In this document: positions 43,733-55,089 of the stretch, one piece after another | How positions within the stretch are numbered: position 1 is the stretch's first letter | Layout: each line of letters opens with the position of its first letter | Assembly: GCF_000316195.1 (NCBI RefSeq) | Contig: NZ_JH994110.1 | Coordinates: 1,020,996 to 1,084,995, forward strand | Length of the DNA: 64,000 nt | Source: Brachyspira hampsonii 30446 | Lineage (GTDB): Bacteria > Spirochaetota > Brachyspiria > Brachyspirales > Brachyspiraceae | Direction of reading: 5' to 3' | The notes under the pieces: generated by a model | Databases searched by the model: none | The model's input: the letters and a program-made list of their open reading frames with translations, nothing else | Told to the model about the DNA's origin: nothing | Position numbers and translations under genes: made by a program

Positions 43733-45562
43733 TTATTCAACTGTAACACTTTTTGCCAAATTTCTAGGCTTATCAACATTGCAGCCTCTTATCACAGATG
43801 TATAATAAGCTAATAGCTGTAATGCTACAATGGAAACTATAGGCATAAACATATCCTCAACTTTAGGAAGATATACTATTTTTGTGTAAGTGTCTTTATC
43901 TATATCAATACCTTCTTTAACAAAAAGCAAAACATTAGCACCTCTTGATATTACTTCTTTTGTATTGCTTATCATTTTACTAAGAATTTTTTCCTGTATT
44001 GCCAATGCTATTACAGGAGTATTATCAGTTATAAGCGATATAGCACCATGTTTGAGTTCTCCTCCCGCATAAGCCTCGCAATGAATATAGCTAATCTCTT
44101 TCATTTTTAAAGCTCCTTCCATTACCTGATAATAATCTAAATCCCTGCCTATAAAGAATATACTGTTAGCTTCTTTATAGTCATAGCATAATGATTTTAT
44201 TTCATCATTCATAGTAAGAACTTTATTCACAGAATCAATGGTGTTAAGTAAATTTTTTATAAGAGTTTTTATATAATCATTATCTTTAATTTTTCTTGCT
44301 GATATTATTTTAAAAGTTATTAAATACATTATAGCCATCTGTACGGAATATGCTTTTGTAGAAGCCACAGATATTTCAGGTCCTGCATAAGTATATATAA
44401 CATAATCAGCATTTCTAGCTATAGATGAACTATGAACATTTACTATAGCTAAAGTTTTATATCCTTTTTCTTTAACTAAATTTAAAGCGGCTAAAGTATC
44501 AGCAGTTTCTCCGGATTGCGATATAAATATTGATAGAGTTTTCTCTGTAAGTATAGGATTTTTATATCTGAACTCAGAAGCTATTTCGCATTCTACAGGT
44601 ATTCTGCAATTATCTTCTATGAGTCTTTTTCCTATCATGGCAGCATGCATCGCTGTACCGCAGCCTATTATATAGACCCTGTCAAAAAATGTCCAAAAAC
44701 TTTCATCTTCAATTCCGTCTCTCTTAAAATCGGGAATACCATGCACTATTCTAGGTTCTATTGTATCAAGAAGAGCTTTAGGCTGTTCATTAATTTCTTT
44801 AAGCATAAAGTGTTCATATCCGCATTTTTCAGCCTGTTCTACAGTCCAATTTGCCTCAAGTATTTCATAATCTTTTTCTTTTAAGTTTTCATCATATATA
44901 GTTATTTTATTTTTTTCTAAAACAGCTATATCCCCATCATCTATTAAAATATATTTATTAGTATATTTTAATATTGCCGGTATATCTGAAGCTAAAAAAT
45001 TTTCATTTTCACCTAAAGCCGCTATTAAAGGAGCAGATTTTCTAACAGCATATAATTTATTTACATCATCTTTAAAAATAATAGCGAATGCATAAGAGCC
45101 TTCTATAATCTCCAAAGCCTTTTTTATAGCATTTAAAGGATCTCCATCGTATAATGAATCTATTAAATTGGCAGCAGCTTCAGTATCTGTTTCTGATAAA
45201 AATTTATATCCTTTTTTTATCAAGTCATTTTTTATATCTTTATAATTTTCTATAATACCATTATGTACTAATGTAAGCCTTTCTGTGAAATGCGGGTGTG
45301 CATTAATATCAGAAGGAGCTCCATGTGTAGCCCATCTTGTATGACCTATACCTATATTTGACTCTATATTTTTTTCGTTTTTTAAAATGTTTTTTAAATT
45401 TTCAAGCTTTCCTTCTGATTTGAATGTTATAATATTATTTTTAGAATCAACTATAGATATACCTGCAGAATCATATCCTCTATATTCTAAAGAAGTGAGT
45501 CCATGCATTAGTATATCTGATGCTTTGTTATCGTAGCCTATATATCCTACTATTCCGCACAT
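43733..45562 (-). CDS. glmS: glutamine-fructose-6-phosphate aminotransferase GlmS
   Basis: A 609-residue enzyme that makes glucosamine-6-phosphate for peptidoglycan and lipid synthesis. The glutaminase domain starts C-G-I-V-G-Y-I-G (Cys2 nucleophile) with G-H-T-R-W-A-T-H-G. The isomerase half has two SIS domains (G-C-G-T-A-M-H-A and S-Q-S-G-E-T-A-D-T-L), and the end S-V-T-V-E is the family C terminus. TTAAGGA lies before the ATG. I see no glmS ribozyme in the 236-base upstream region, though I could not fold it. Confidence 0.96.
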   Translation of the reverse strand: MCGIVGYIGYDNKASDILMHGLTSLEYRGYDSAGISIVDSKNNIITFKSEGKLENLKNILKNEKNIESNIGIGHTRWATHGAPSDINAHPHFTERLTLVHNGIIENYKDIKNDLIKKGYKFLSETDTEAAANLIDSLYDGDPLNAIKKALEIIEGSYAFAIIFKDDVNKLYAVRKSAPLIAALGENENFLASDIPAILKYTNKYILIDDGDIAVLEKNKITIYDENLKEKDYEILEANWTVEQAEKCGYEHFMLKEINEQPKALLDTIEPRIVHGIPDFKRDGIEDESFWTFFDRVYIIGCGTAMHAAMIGKRLIEDNCRIPVECEIASEFRYKNPILTEKTLSIFISQSGETADTLAALNLVKEKGYKTLAIVNVHSSSIARNADYVIYTYAGPEISVASTKAYSVQMAIMYLITFKIISARKIKDNDYIKTLIKNLLNTIDSVNKVLTMNDEIKSLCYDYKEANSIFFIGRDLDYYQVMEGALKMKEISYIHCEAYAGGELKHGAISLITDNTPVIALAIQEKILSKMISNTKEVISRGANVLLFVKEGIDIDKDTYTKIVYLPKVEDMFMPIVSIVALQLLAYYTSVIRGCNVDKPRNLAKSVTVE

Positions 45563-45798
45563 AATTAAAAAAGTCCTTAAATCAAAATTTTATCAAAAAA
45601 TGTAATTTTTAAAAAATGCGTTTTTTTGATAATCTAACATGATAAATAAAAAAATAAAAAAGTCAATACTGCTCAAAGTAATACTATATATAAACAAATA
45701 CTTTACAAAAAGCCATATTTATTATAGAATTATGTTAATTAATTTTTCTATTATTACGAAATTATAAGTAATAAATTTCAATTAAGCAGGGCATTATC

Positions 45799-47919
45799 AT
45801 GAAAACTATTAATTTAATATTGGGTAACCATAATCATCAGCCGGTAGGGAATTTCGACTTTGTATTTGAAAATACATATAAAAATGCTTATAAACCTTTT
45901 TTAGATATATTAGAAAAATATAAAGATATAAAATTTAATTTTCATTATACAGGCTGTTTATTAGAATGGATTGAAAAGAATCATCCTGAGCATATTAAAG
46001 CTTTGAAAAAACTTGCAGAAGAAAAAAGAATAGAAATTCAAAGCGGCGGTTTTTATGAACCTATAATGCCTTCAATACCTGATAAAGATAAAGATATACA
46101 AATAAAAAAATTAAATAAGTATATAGAAGATAATTTTGGTATTACTCCCAAAGGTGCTTGGATTGCTGAGAGAGTTTGGGAGCCTACATTGGTTAAAAAT
46201 TTAGCTATGAATGGGATAAAATATATAATGCTTGATGATTCTCAGTTTTTAACTACAGGCATAGATACTAAAAATATGTTCGGCTACTTTATAACAGATA
46301 ATGAAAATTATAAATTAAATATATTTCCAATATCACAGGAACTTCGTTATTTGATACCATTCAGAGATGTTGAAAAGTCCATTGAGTATTTAAAATCAAT
46401 AGCTACGGAAGAAGGAGACAGGGTTGTAGTTCTTCATGATGACGGAGAAAAATACGGAGATTGGCCGGGTACTCAGAAATGGGTATATGAAGATAAATGG
46501 CTTGAAAAGTTTTTTGATGCTCTTACAAAAGAAAAAGATACAATAATCACCACTACATACAGTGAATATATGGAGCGTCATGCACCTACATCAAGAATTT
46601 ATATACCTACAGGCTCTTATGAAGAGATGCTTACTTGGGTGCTTCCTGCAAAAATACAAGATGAGTTTCATTTAAAACAGGAAGAATTAAAAAAATCTGA
46701 AGGTAATGAGATTATAAGCAGATTTATGAGGGGCGGGTTCTGGAGAAATTATTTTAGTAAGTATTCTGAAAGCAACAGAATGAATAAAAGAATGATATTT
46801 ACTTCAAATATGATAGGAGAAATTACAGAATCTAATTATAAAGAAAAAGAGGAGGCTTTAAGTTATTTATTAAAAGGTCAATGCAATTGTCCTTATTGGC
46901 ATGGTACATTTGGAGGACTTTATTTAAATAATTTAAGACATGCTACTTATGCTAATTTAATTAAGGCTACTTCTATATCTTTAGAAAAGATTTATGGAAG
47001 AAAATATTTCTTGAGTCATAATTTAGATTTTGATATGGACGGCAGAGAAGAGATTATGATTTCATGTGAAAATGCCGGATTAGTTTTCCATACTTTAAGC
47101 GGATCTTTAATAGAATGGGATTTAAAAAAAGGAAATCCTATCAATTTAATAGATTGTCTTAAAAGAAGAGAAGAGGCTTATCATATAGCTGCTGTAAGAA
47201 ATTCTAATAATAATCAAAATAATAATGAGCATGTTTCTATACATGAAATAGCAAAAAAAGTTGATGAGAAAATTGCTAAGTATTTGGTATTTGATAAAAA
47301 TGAAAAAGTATTCGGAGTTGATCATTTCTTAAGTAAAATGCCTTCTGCTGAGGAATTCCAATTATTAAAATATGAGGAAAATTCAGATTTTTATAATCTT
47401 CATTATGATGTTTTGGAAAATCTTATTAATAAAGACTATGCTACGGTATCTTTTGAAAAAACTTCAAAAGTTGATGGTAAAGATATACATTTAATAAAAA
47501 GATATATTATAAACAATGATGGAAAATTTTCTGTTGAATCTATTATAGAAAATAAATCTAATGAACATATAGAATTTGTATACGCTTTGGAAAATAATAT
47601 CACATTGCTTGCAGGACATGAAGCAGACAGATACTATATAGGAGGCAATGAAAAAATTTCTAATAATCTATCAGACTGCGGAGAATATAAAGGCACAGTT
47701 TTTGGTATGGCTGATGAATCATATATAAAAATAAAAGTTCTAATGGAAGCAGCAGAAGAAACAGTATTTTTATATATGCCTAATTTTACTATATCCGATG
47801 CAGTTGATAAACTTGAAATGAATTATCAAAACTCTACTATAGTGTGCTGCAAAAATATATCCTTAAAATCCGGAGAAAAAGTTAAATATAAAGTAAAATT
47901 AGATGTTCAGTATATTTAA
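45799..47919 (+). CDS. GH57 family 4-alpha-glucanotransferase/alpha-amylase
   Basis: A 706-residue cytoplasmic enzyme of glycoside hydrolase family 57. It shows the first motif H-N-H-Q-P (11-15), the nucleophile motif W-I-A-E-R-V-W-E-P (Glu124) and the acid motif H-D-D-G-E-K-Y-G (Asp214). These positions correspond closely to the Thermococcus litoralis 4-alpha-glucanotransferase (Glu123, Asp214, as I recall). The C-terminal 350 residues match DUF1925/DUF1926 beta domains of the same enzymes. It probably remodels glycogen or maltodextrin. GGG is a weak ribosome site. The next gene starts 17 bases later. Confidence 0.9.
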   Translation: MKTINLILGNHNHQPVGNFDFVFENTYKNAYKPFLDILEKYKDIKFNFHYTGCLLEWIEKNHPEHIKALKKLAEEKRIEIQSGGFYEPIMPSIPDKDKDIQIKKLNKYIEDNFGITPKGAWIAERVWEPTLVKNLAMNGIKYIMLDDSQFLTTGIDTKNMFGYFITDNENYKLNIFPISQELRYLIPFRDVEKSIEYLKSIATEEGDRVVVLHDDGEKYGDWPGTQKWVYEDKWLEKFFDALTKEKDTIITTTYSEYMERHAPTSRIYIPTGSYEEMLTWVLPAKIQDEFHLKQEELKKSEGNEIISRFMRGGFWRNYFSKYSESNRMNKRMIFTSNMIGEITESNYKEKEEALSYLLKGQCNCPYWHGTFGGLYLNNLRHATYANLIKATSISLEKIYGRKYFLSHNLDFDMDGREEIMISCENAGLVFHTLSGSLIEWDLKKGNPINLIDCLKRREEAYHIAAVRNSNNNQNNNEHVSIHEIAKKVDEKIAKYLVFDKNEKVFGVDHFLSKMPSAEEFQLLKYEENSDFYNLHYDVLENLINKDYATVSFEKTSKVDGKDIHLIKRYIINNDGKFSVESIIENKSNEHIEFVYALENNITLLAGHEADRYYIGGNEKISNNLSDCGEYKGTVFGMADESYIKIKVLMEAAEETVFLYMPNFTISDAVDKLEMNYQNSTIVCCKNISLKSGEKVKYKVKLDVQYI

Positions 47920-47936
47920 TTTTAAAGGTAGTATAG

Positions 47937-48602
47937 ATGAAGCTGTTTTGTATTATATCTGATAAAAGCCATGTCGGTAAGACTTATATTTCTTCTCATA
48001 TAGTGTCATCTTTAAAGATGCTCAATAAAACTGTATGCTATTATAAACCTTTTGTGATGGAAATACGGGATAATAAATTATTTGATCCTGAATATATAAA
48101 AAATACAACATATCTAAAAGCTTCAGAAATATTTGTATCGTATGCTACCAATGGGAATATTTCTCCTCTTCATAGTATTAATACAAAAATAGATGAAAGA
48201 GATATTACGGATCTTATAGATGAAAATAATAATGTTTATGATTATATGGTATTTGAATCATTATCTTTATATTTACCTATAAAAGAAAATTATAATTTTA
48301 TGGATTTGATACTTGATATAGAAAAAGAAAATGAAATTCATATAATACCTGTTATAGAATATGATTATAATGTTATACATTCATCTTTAGAGCAGGTGGA
48401 ATTATTTCATACTAGGGGATTTAAAATACCTTTTATTATTATTAATGTTAAAAAAGATGTATTTGTGTCAGCTAATGTTATAAAATATATAGCAAGCCAA
48501 ATAGATCCTATAAAAGTTCATATAACTGAATTTGATAATGAAGCAGGAATATCAAAAATTAATGATATTAAATACCCTGATATAATTAAAGATTTATTTT
48601 AA
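47937..48602 (+). CDS. P-loop NTPase, BioD-like
   Basis: A 221-residue protein that opens with a P-loop, I-S-D-K-S-H-V-G-K-T-Y (7-17). Its fold appears related to dethiobiotin synthetase (BioD) and the MinD/ParA class: Y-Y-K-P, and later a D-Y-M-V-F-E-S-L-S segment where BioD has an E-G-A motif. The P-loop and the substrate motifs are degenerate compared with BioD. It follows the GH57 gene by 17 bases (AAAGG ribosome site), so it is co-transcribed. Its substrate and function are unknown. Confidence 0.62.
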   Translation: MKLFCIISDKSHVGKTYISSHIVSSLKMLNKTVCYYKPFVMEIRDNKLFDPEYIKNTTYLKASEIFVSYATNGNISPLHSINTKIDERDITDLIDENNNVYDYMVFESLSLYLPIKENYNFMDLILDIEKENEIHIIPVIEYDYNVIHSSLEQVELFHTRGFKIPFIIINVKKDVFVSANVIKYIASQIDPIKVHITEFDNEAGISKINDIKYPDIIKDLF

Positions 48603-48608
48603 TATATT

Positions 48609-49583
48609 TTATATTCTTAAAGAGCTTTTTCTCGCTACTACCTCAGGAGTATAACTTATTATAGGAGATTTCTCTGTAAAAGATTTTCCATTTCCAAATA
48701 AAATATATTCTATAGAGTATAAAATCTTTTCATATAATTTCTGATCCATAGAGCTTAATCCTAGAAATTCTGATATTTCTAAATTATCAAAACCTATTAT
48801 TCCTATATCTTTTCCCATTTCGTATCCGTATTCATTTATAGCCTTTATTCCGCCTATAGCCATTTGATCGCAAAAGTAAAAAATAGAATCTATTGTTTTA
48901 TCTTGTAAAATTTTCTTTGTTATATTGTATGATTCTTCCATAGAAAAATTGTATGTAGTAAATAGTTTGCATTCTATGTTTAGATTATCGCATGCTGTTT
49001 TTACGCCTTCATATCTTTCCACTATATCACCGTTTAATTCATAATGTCCAACAAAAGCAGGTTTTTTCCAATTATTTTCGTATAAATGTTCTATAGCTAG
49101 TTTTCCTCCTAGATAATCATTAACATCTATATTTAATCCGTATTCCTGCTGCGGCATATTTATAAATACTGTAGGTATTAAAAAGTCATTTGTAATTTCT
49201 TCAGTTTCAGTGGATAAACTTATTATACCTCTTATATCATTCCATTTTTTTTTGTTTTTATTAATCAATATATTCAAAGGTATATTTTGGCTATTTTCAT
49301 ATAGTCTTATTGAAATATTATATTTTAAAGTTATTTTCTGCAGATATTTAATTATATCAGAGACTATCATTAGATTATGGTCGCTTAATATAAATAGTAT
49401 ATCTCTGTAATCGGATTTTACTATTGTTCTTAAATCCTCGGGATAGTATTGTGCCAAAACAGACATTATTGATCTAAAAGTATCACTATGAAGCTTTTCC
49501 GGAGAATAAAAAAATCTTTTTACAGTTGTTTCTGCAATATCCAAAATTTTAGCAATATGCTCTACTTTCTCTTTTTGTACCAT
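48609..49583 (-). CDS. LacI-family transcriptional regulator
   Basis: A 324-residue regulator. The N-terminal helix-turn-helix (about 5-45) has H-I-A-K-I-L-D-I-A-E-T-T-V-K-R-F-F, close to the LacI consensus V-A-x-x-A-G-V-S-x-x-T-V-S-R. The rest is a periplasmic-binding-protein-like sugar domain (I-I-G-F-D-N-L-E-I-S; G-G-K-L-A-I-E-H-L). AGGA is 9 bases before the ATG. It is divergent from a GH4/PTS operon, with two identical palindromic sites between them. It likely represses that operon and itself until an alpha-glucoside or sugar phosphate appears. Confidence 0.88.
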   Translation of the reverse strand: MVQKEKVEHIAKILDIAETTVKRFFYSPEKLHSDTFRSIMSVLAQYYPEDLRTIVKSDYRDILFILSDHNLMIVSDIIKYLQKITLKYNISIRLYENSQNIPLNILINKNKKKWNDIRGIISLSTETEEITNDFLIPTVFINMPQQEYGLNIDVNDYLGGKLAIEHLYENNWKKPAFVGHYELNGDIVERYEGVKTACDNLNIECKLFTTYNFSMEESYNITKKILQDKTIDSIFYFCDQMAIGGIKAINEYGYEMGKDIGIIGFDNLEISEFLGLSSMDQKLYEKILYSIEYILFGNGKSFTEKSPIISYTPEVVARKSSLRI

Positions 49584-49732
49584 TAAATTAATCCTGTATT
49601 ATTTTTTATTTATGTTTTCTTGAAATATATAATATCATAATAATGATGTTAAAAATATAATAAATATTAATAAAAATATCAATTATTGTTCAATAATACA
49701 GTGTTTTATATAAAAAATGTATGATTTCAACT

Positions 49733-49770
49733 AAAAAATGATTTTTTATATATAAAAAAATGATTTTTTA
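49733..49770. promoter_or_regulatory. two operator-like palindromes
   Basis: AAAAAATGATTTTTTA occurs at 49733-49748 and again at 49755-49770. Centre spacing is 22 bases, about two helical turns. Each is close to symmetric (ATGAT against ATCAT). A weaker copy, AAAAAATGTATGATTTCAA, begins near 49713. The site lies between the LacI-type regulator and the GH4 gene, upstream of the promoter at 49782-49809. Confidence 0.6.
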
Positions 49771-49781
49771 GTATCATTTTA

Positions 49782-49809
49782 TTGATATTATACGCTATTT
49801 GTGTATAAT
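49782..49809 (+). promoter_or_regulatory. promoter of the GH4/PTS operon
   Basis: TTGATA, a 16-base spacer and a perfect TATAAT. The predicted start is near 49816, about 60 bases upstream of the first GH4 gene. Confidence 0.7.
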
Positions 49810-49876
49810 AGTTATATGTTGATATTATTTATTTGATTGGTATTCAATTTGATAAATAAAAAAGAAGGAGATGGAA

Positions 49877-51235
49877 ATGATTAAATTTGTTTTGGTTGGT
49901 GCAGGAAGTGCACAATTCGGATGTGATATGCTTGGAGATATTTTCTCTACTAAATCTTTAGAAGGTTCTCATGTTACATTATTGGATATTAATCCTACTG
50001 CTTTAAAAAAAGTATATGATTATGTTAAAGAGTTTATAGAATTAAATAAATTAAATTTTACTGTTGATGCTGCTACAGATAGGAAAGAGGCTTTTAAGAA
50101 TGCTGATTTTATTATAAGTTCCATAGAGGTAGGTGATAGATTTCAATTATGGGATGAGGATTGGAAAATACCTATGCAGTATGGTATTCATCAGGTTTAT
50201 GGAGAAAACGGAGGACCTGGAGGAGTATTTCACTCTTTAAGAATTATTCCGCCTATTTTGGATATAGTAAAAGATGCTATGGATATATGTCCTAATGCTT
50301 ATATATTCAATTTTTCAAATCCTATGACTGCAATATGTACAGCCGTAAAAAGAGTTTATCCTAATGCTAAATTTATAGGTATGTGCCATGAAATAGGCTG
50401 GCTTCATAAATGGCTTCCTAAAATTTTAAGAATGAATTATGAGGCATTAGATATTAAAGCAGGAGGACTTAATCATTTCAGCTGCTTATTAGAAATCAAA
50501 GATAAAAAAACAGGAAAAGATTTATATCCTGATGTATTAAAAAATGCACATGCATATTTTGAGCATGAAGTAGGGTATAGTGATTTATTAAAATATGCTA
50601 AAGAAAATAATGCATTTTCAAAAACAGAAAGTTTTGATCACTCTATAGAAGATAAATTAAAAGGTGAGTTTATATGGGCTGATAGAAGACTTTTAAAAGT
50701 AATATTAGAAAAATATAAATTATTACCTATAACAGTAGACAGCCATTTCGGAGAGTATATAGCTTGGGCTTGGGATGTGGTTGATCATAGAGGAATATTA
50801 GATTTTTATGAATTATACAGAACTGTACTTTCTAAAGCAGAGCCTAAAATAGAATTAAGAGTAAAAGAAAGAGCTTCAAGCATAATAAACGGTATAGTTA
50901 CAAATGAAAGTTATGTAGAAGAAGCTGTGAATATTTTGAATGACGGATTAATAGAAGATTTGCCTAATTGGATAGCCGTTGAAGTACCTGCTGAAATAAG
51001 CAAAGACGGAGTTAAGGGTGTAAAATTAAATAATGTTCCTAAAGGTTATTTATCACTTTTAAGAAATTATGTAAGCGTATACGATTTAACTGCTGAAGCT
51101 GCTATACATCATAAAAAAGAGTATGCCATACAGGCTATACTCGCTAACCCTGTTGTTAATGTATGTAAAAATATTGAAGAGATGGTAGATAGAATGATAG
51201 ATTCTCAGAGACCATATTTGGATTATTTAAAATAA
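49877..51235 (+). CDS. GH4 family glycosidase, CHEI-type (alpha-galacturonidase-like)
   Basis: A 452-residue NAD-dependent, manganese-dependent family 4 glycosidase. The Rossmann motif G-A-G-S-A-Q-F-G is at 8-15. The metal site is C-H-E (170-172) in M-C-H-E-I-G-W, and His200 is in G-L-N-H-F. The CHE-type motif resembles LplD alpha-galacturonidases, whose motif I recall as C-H-E-V. The sequence is not of the C-D-M-P phospho-alpha-glucosidase type found in the third gene of this operon. The start at 49877 has AAGGAG at the correct spacing, while ATG 49871 overlaps it. The substrate is uncertain. Confidence 0.85.
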   Translation: MIKFVLVGAGSAQFGCDMLGDIFSTKSLEGSHVTLLDINPTALKKVYDYVKEFIELNKLNFTVDAATDRKEAFKNADFIISSIEVGDRFQLWDEDWKIPMQYGIHQVYGENGGPGGVFHSLRIIPPILDIVKDAMDICPNAYIFNFSNPMTAICTAVKRVYPNAKFIGMCHEIGWLHKWLPKILRMNYEALDIKAGGLNHFSCLLEIKDKKTGKDLYPDVLKNAHAYFEHEVGYSDLLKYAKENNAFSKTESFDHSIEDKLKGEFIWADRRLLKVILEKYKLLPITVDSHFGEYIAWAWDVVDHRGILDFYELYRTVLSKAEPKIELRVKERASSIINGIVTNESYVEEAVNILNDGLIEDLPNWIAVEVPAEISKDGVKGVKLNNVPKGYLSLLRNYVSVYDLTAEAAIHHKKEYAIQAILANPVVNVCKNIEEMVDRMIDSQRPYLDYLK

Positions 51236-51270
51236 TTTATTTTTTATTTCGTTTGCGTTTGAAAAGGATG

Positions 51271-51327
51271 ATGCAAAATATTTTAGAGATTTATAAAAAC
51301 TCTAAATTATGATATAAAAATTTGCAT
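51271..51327 (+). promoter_or_regulatory. intercistronic stem-loop between GH4 and EIICB genes
   Basis: The outer arms ATGCAAA (51271-51277) and TTTGCAT (51321-51327) and the inner arms TTTAGAG (51282-51288) and CTCTAAA (51300-51306) form a nested hairpin. It ends one base before the AGGGGGA ribosome site of the PTS gene. It could set mRNA stability or PTS translation. Confidence 0.5.
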
Positions 51328-51340
51328 AGGGGGATATAAA

Positions 51341-54288
<2,948 letters not shown>

Positions 54289-54315
54289 TTATTTTTTAAT
54301 AATTATATGATATTA

Positions 54316-54355
54316 GAATAGGGAAGGGGAATTATTACTCCTTTCCTATTTTTTT
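54316..54355 (+). terminator. Rho-independent terminator of the alpha-glucoside operon
   Basis: AATAGGGAAGGGGA pairs with TCCTTTCCTATT (some mismatch) around an AT loop, followed by T7. It lies about 30 bases past the malH stop codon. Confidence 0.75.
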
Positions 54356-54435
54356 ATATATATCATTACTAAAAAAATTTATTACATATTTACAATATAA
54401 TTGTTTTATTAAAAAATTAATTATAGGAATTATAA

Positions 54436-55026
54436 ATGGATATAATAAATATATTTGATAAAAGCATAATAGAGTTTGCTCATAGTTTACATAATAATTA
54501 TAATATACTAGATATGTTTTTTTCATCAATAACATATTTAGGAGAATCAATTCCTTTAATGATATTTACAATCGTATTAATATTTATAAAAAGAACTAGA
54601 GTTTGCGGTATTAATATGGCTGTAAGTTTATTTATATCTGTACTTATAGGAGCTATTATATTAAAACCATTAATAGCAAGAGAAAGACCTTTTACAGAGC
54701 CGATTTATCAAGAATATTGGATTGAAGTGGGTAAGCATATTGAAACATCTTTTTCTTGTCCTTCTTCTCATACTACTGCATCATTTGCTGTTCTTTTTCC
54801 TATTTTTCTTTATTTTAATAAGAAATATAGTTTTATAGCAGTATTGATTGCTGTATTAATAGGTTTTTCAAGGATTTATTTAGTAGTTCATTATCCTAGT
54901 GATGTAGTATTTGGGGCATTTATTGGAATAGCCGTATCTTGTTTAACATATTTTATTTTTAAGAAATTAAATATTGAATACAGGCTAAATCAAATTGCAA
55001 TTATAAATAAATTTGATAATACATAA
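54436..55026 (+). CDS. PAP2-family lipid phosphatase
   Basis: A 196-residue membrane phosphatase with five or six helices. The three PAP2 motifs are in order: K-P-L-I-A-R-E-R-P, P-S-S-H-T-T (histidine) and S-R-I-Y-L-V-V-H-Y-P-S-D (histidine nucleophile). Such enzymes remove phosphate from undecaprenyl pyrophosphate, phosphatidic acid or PG-phosphate, and which one cannot be told here. ATAGGAA is the ribosome site. The gene is monocistronic with a strong terminator. Confidence 0.9.
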   Translation: MDIINIFDKSIIEFAHSLHNNYNILDMFFSSITYLGESIPLMIFTIVLIFIKRTRVCGINMAVSLFISVLIGAIILKPLIARERPFTEPIYQEYWIEVGKHIETSFSCPSSHTTASFAVLFPIFLYFNKKYSFIAVLIAVLIGFSRIYLVVHYPSDVVFGAFIGIAVSCLTYFIFKKLNIEYRLNQIAIINKFDNT

Positions 55027-55032
55027 ATATAA

Positions 55033-55068
55033 TAAAAGCCCAAACCTTATTTGGTAAGGGCTTTTTTT
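55033..55068 (+). terminator. terminator of PAP2 gene
   Basis: AAAAGCCC and GGGCTTTTTTT form a strong outer stem, with ACCTTA/TAAGG forming an inner one. It follows the stop codon directly and faces the convergent VWA gene. Confidence 0.85.
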
Positions 55069-55089
55069 CATTATTATCAATATACCTAT

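Noticed and set aside
45563..45798. glmS ribozyme in the leader of glmS
   Set aside because: The upstream region is short and AT-rich, and I found no recognisable conserved ribozyme core; this cannot be excluded without folding.
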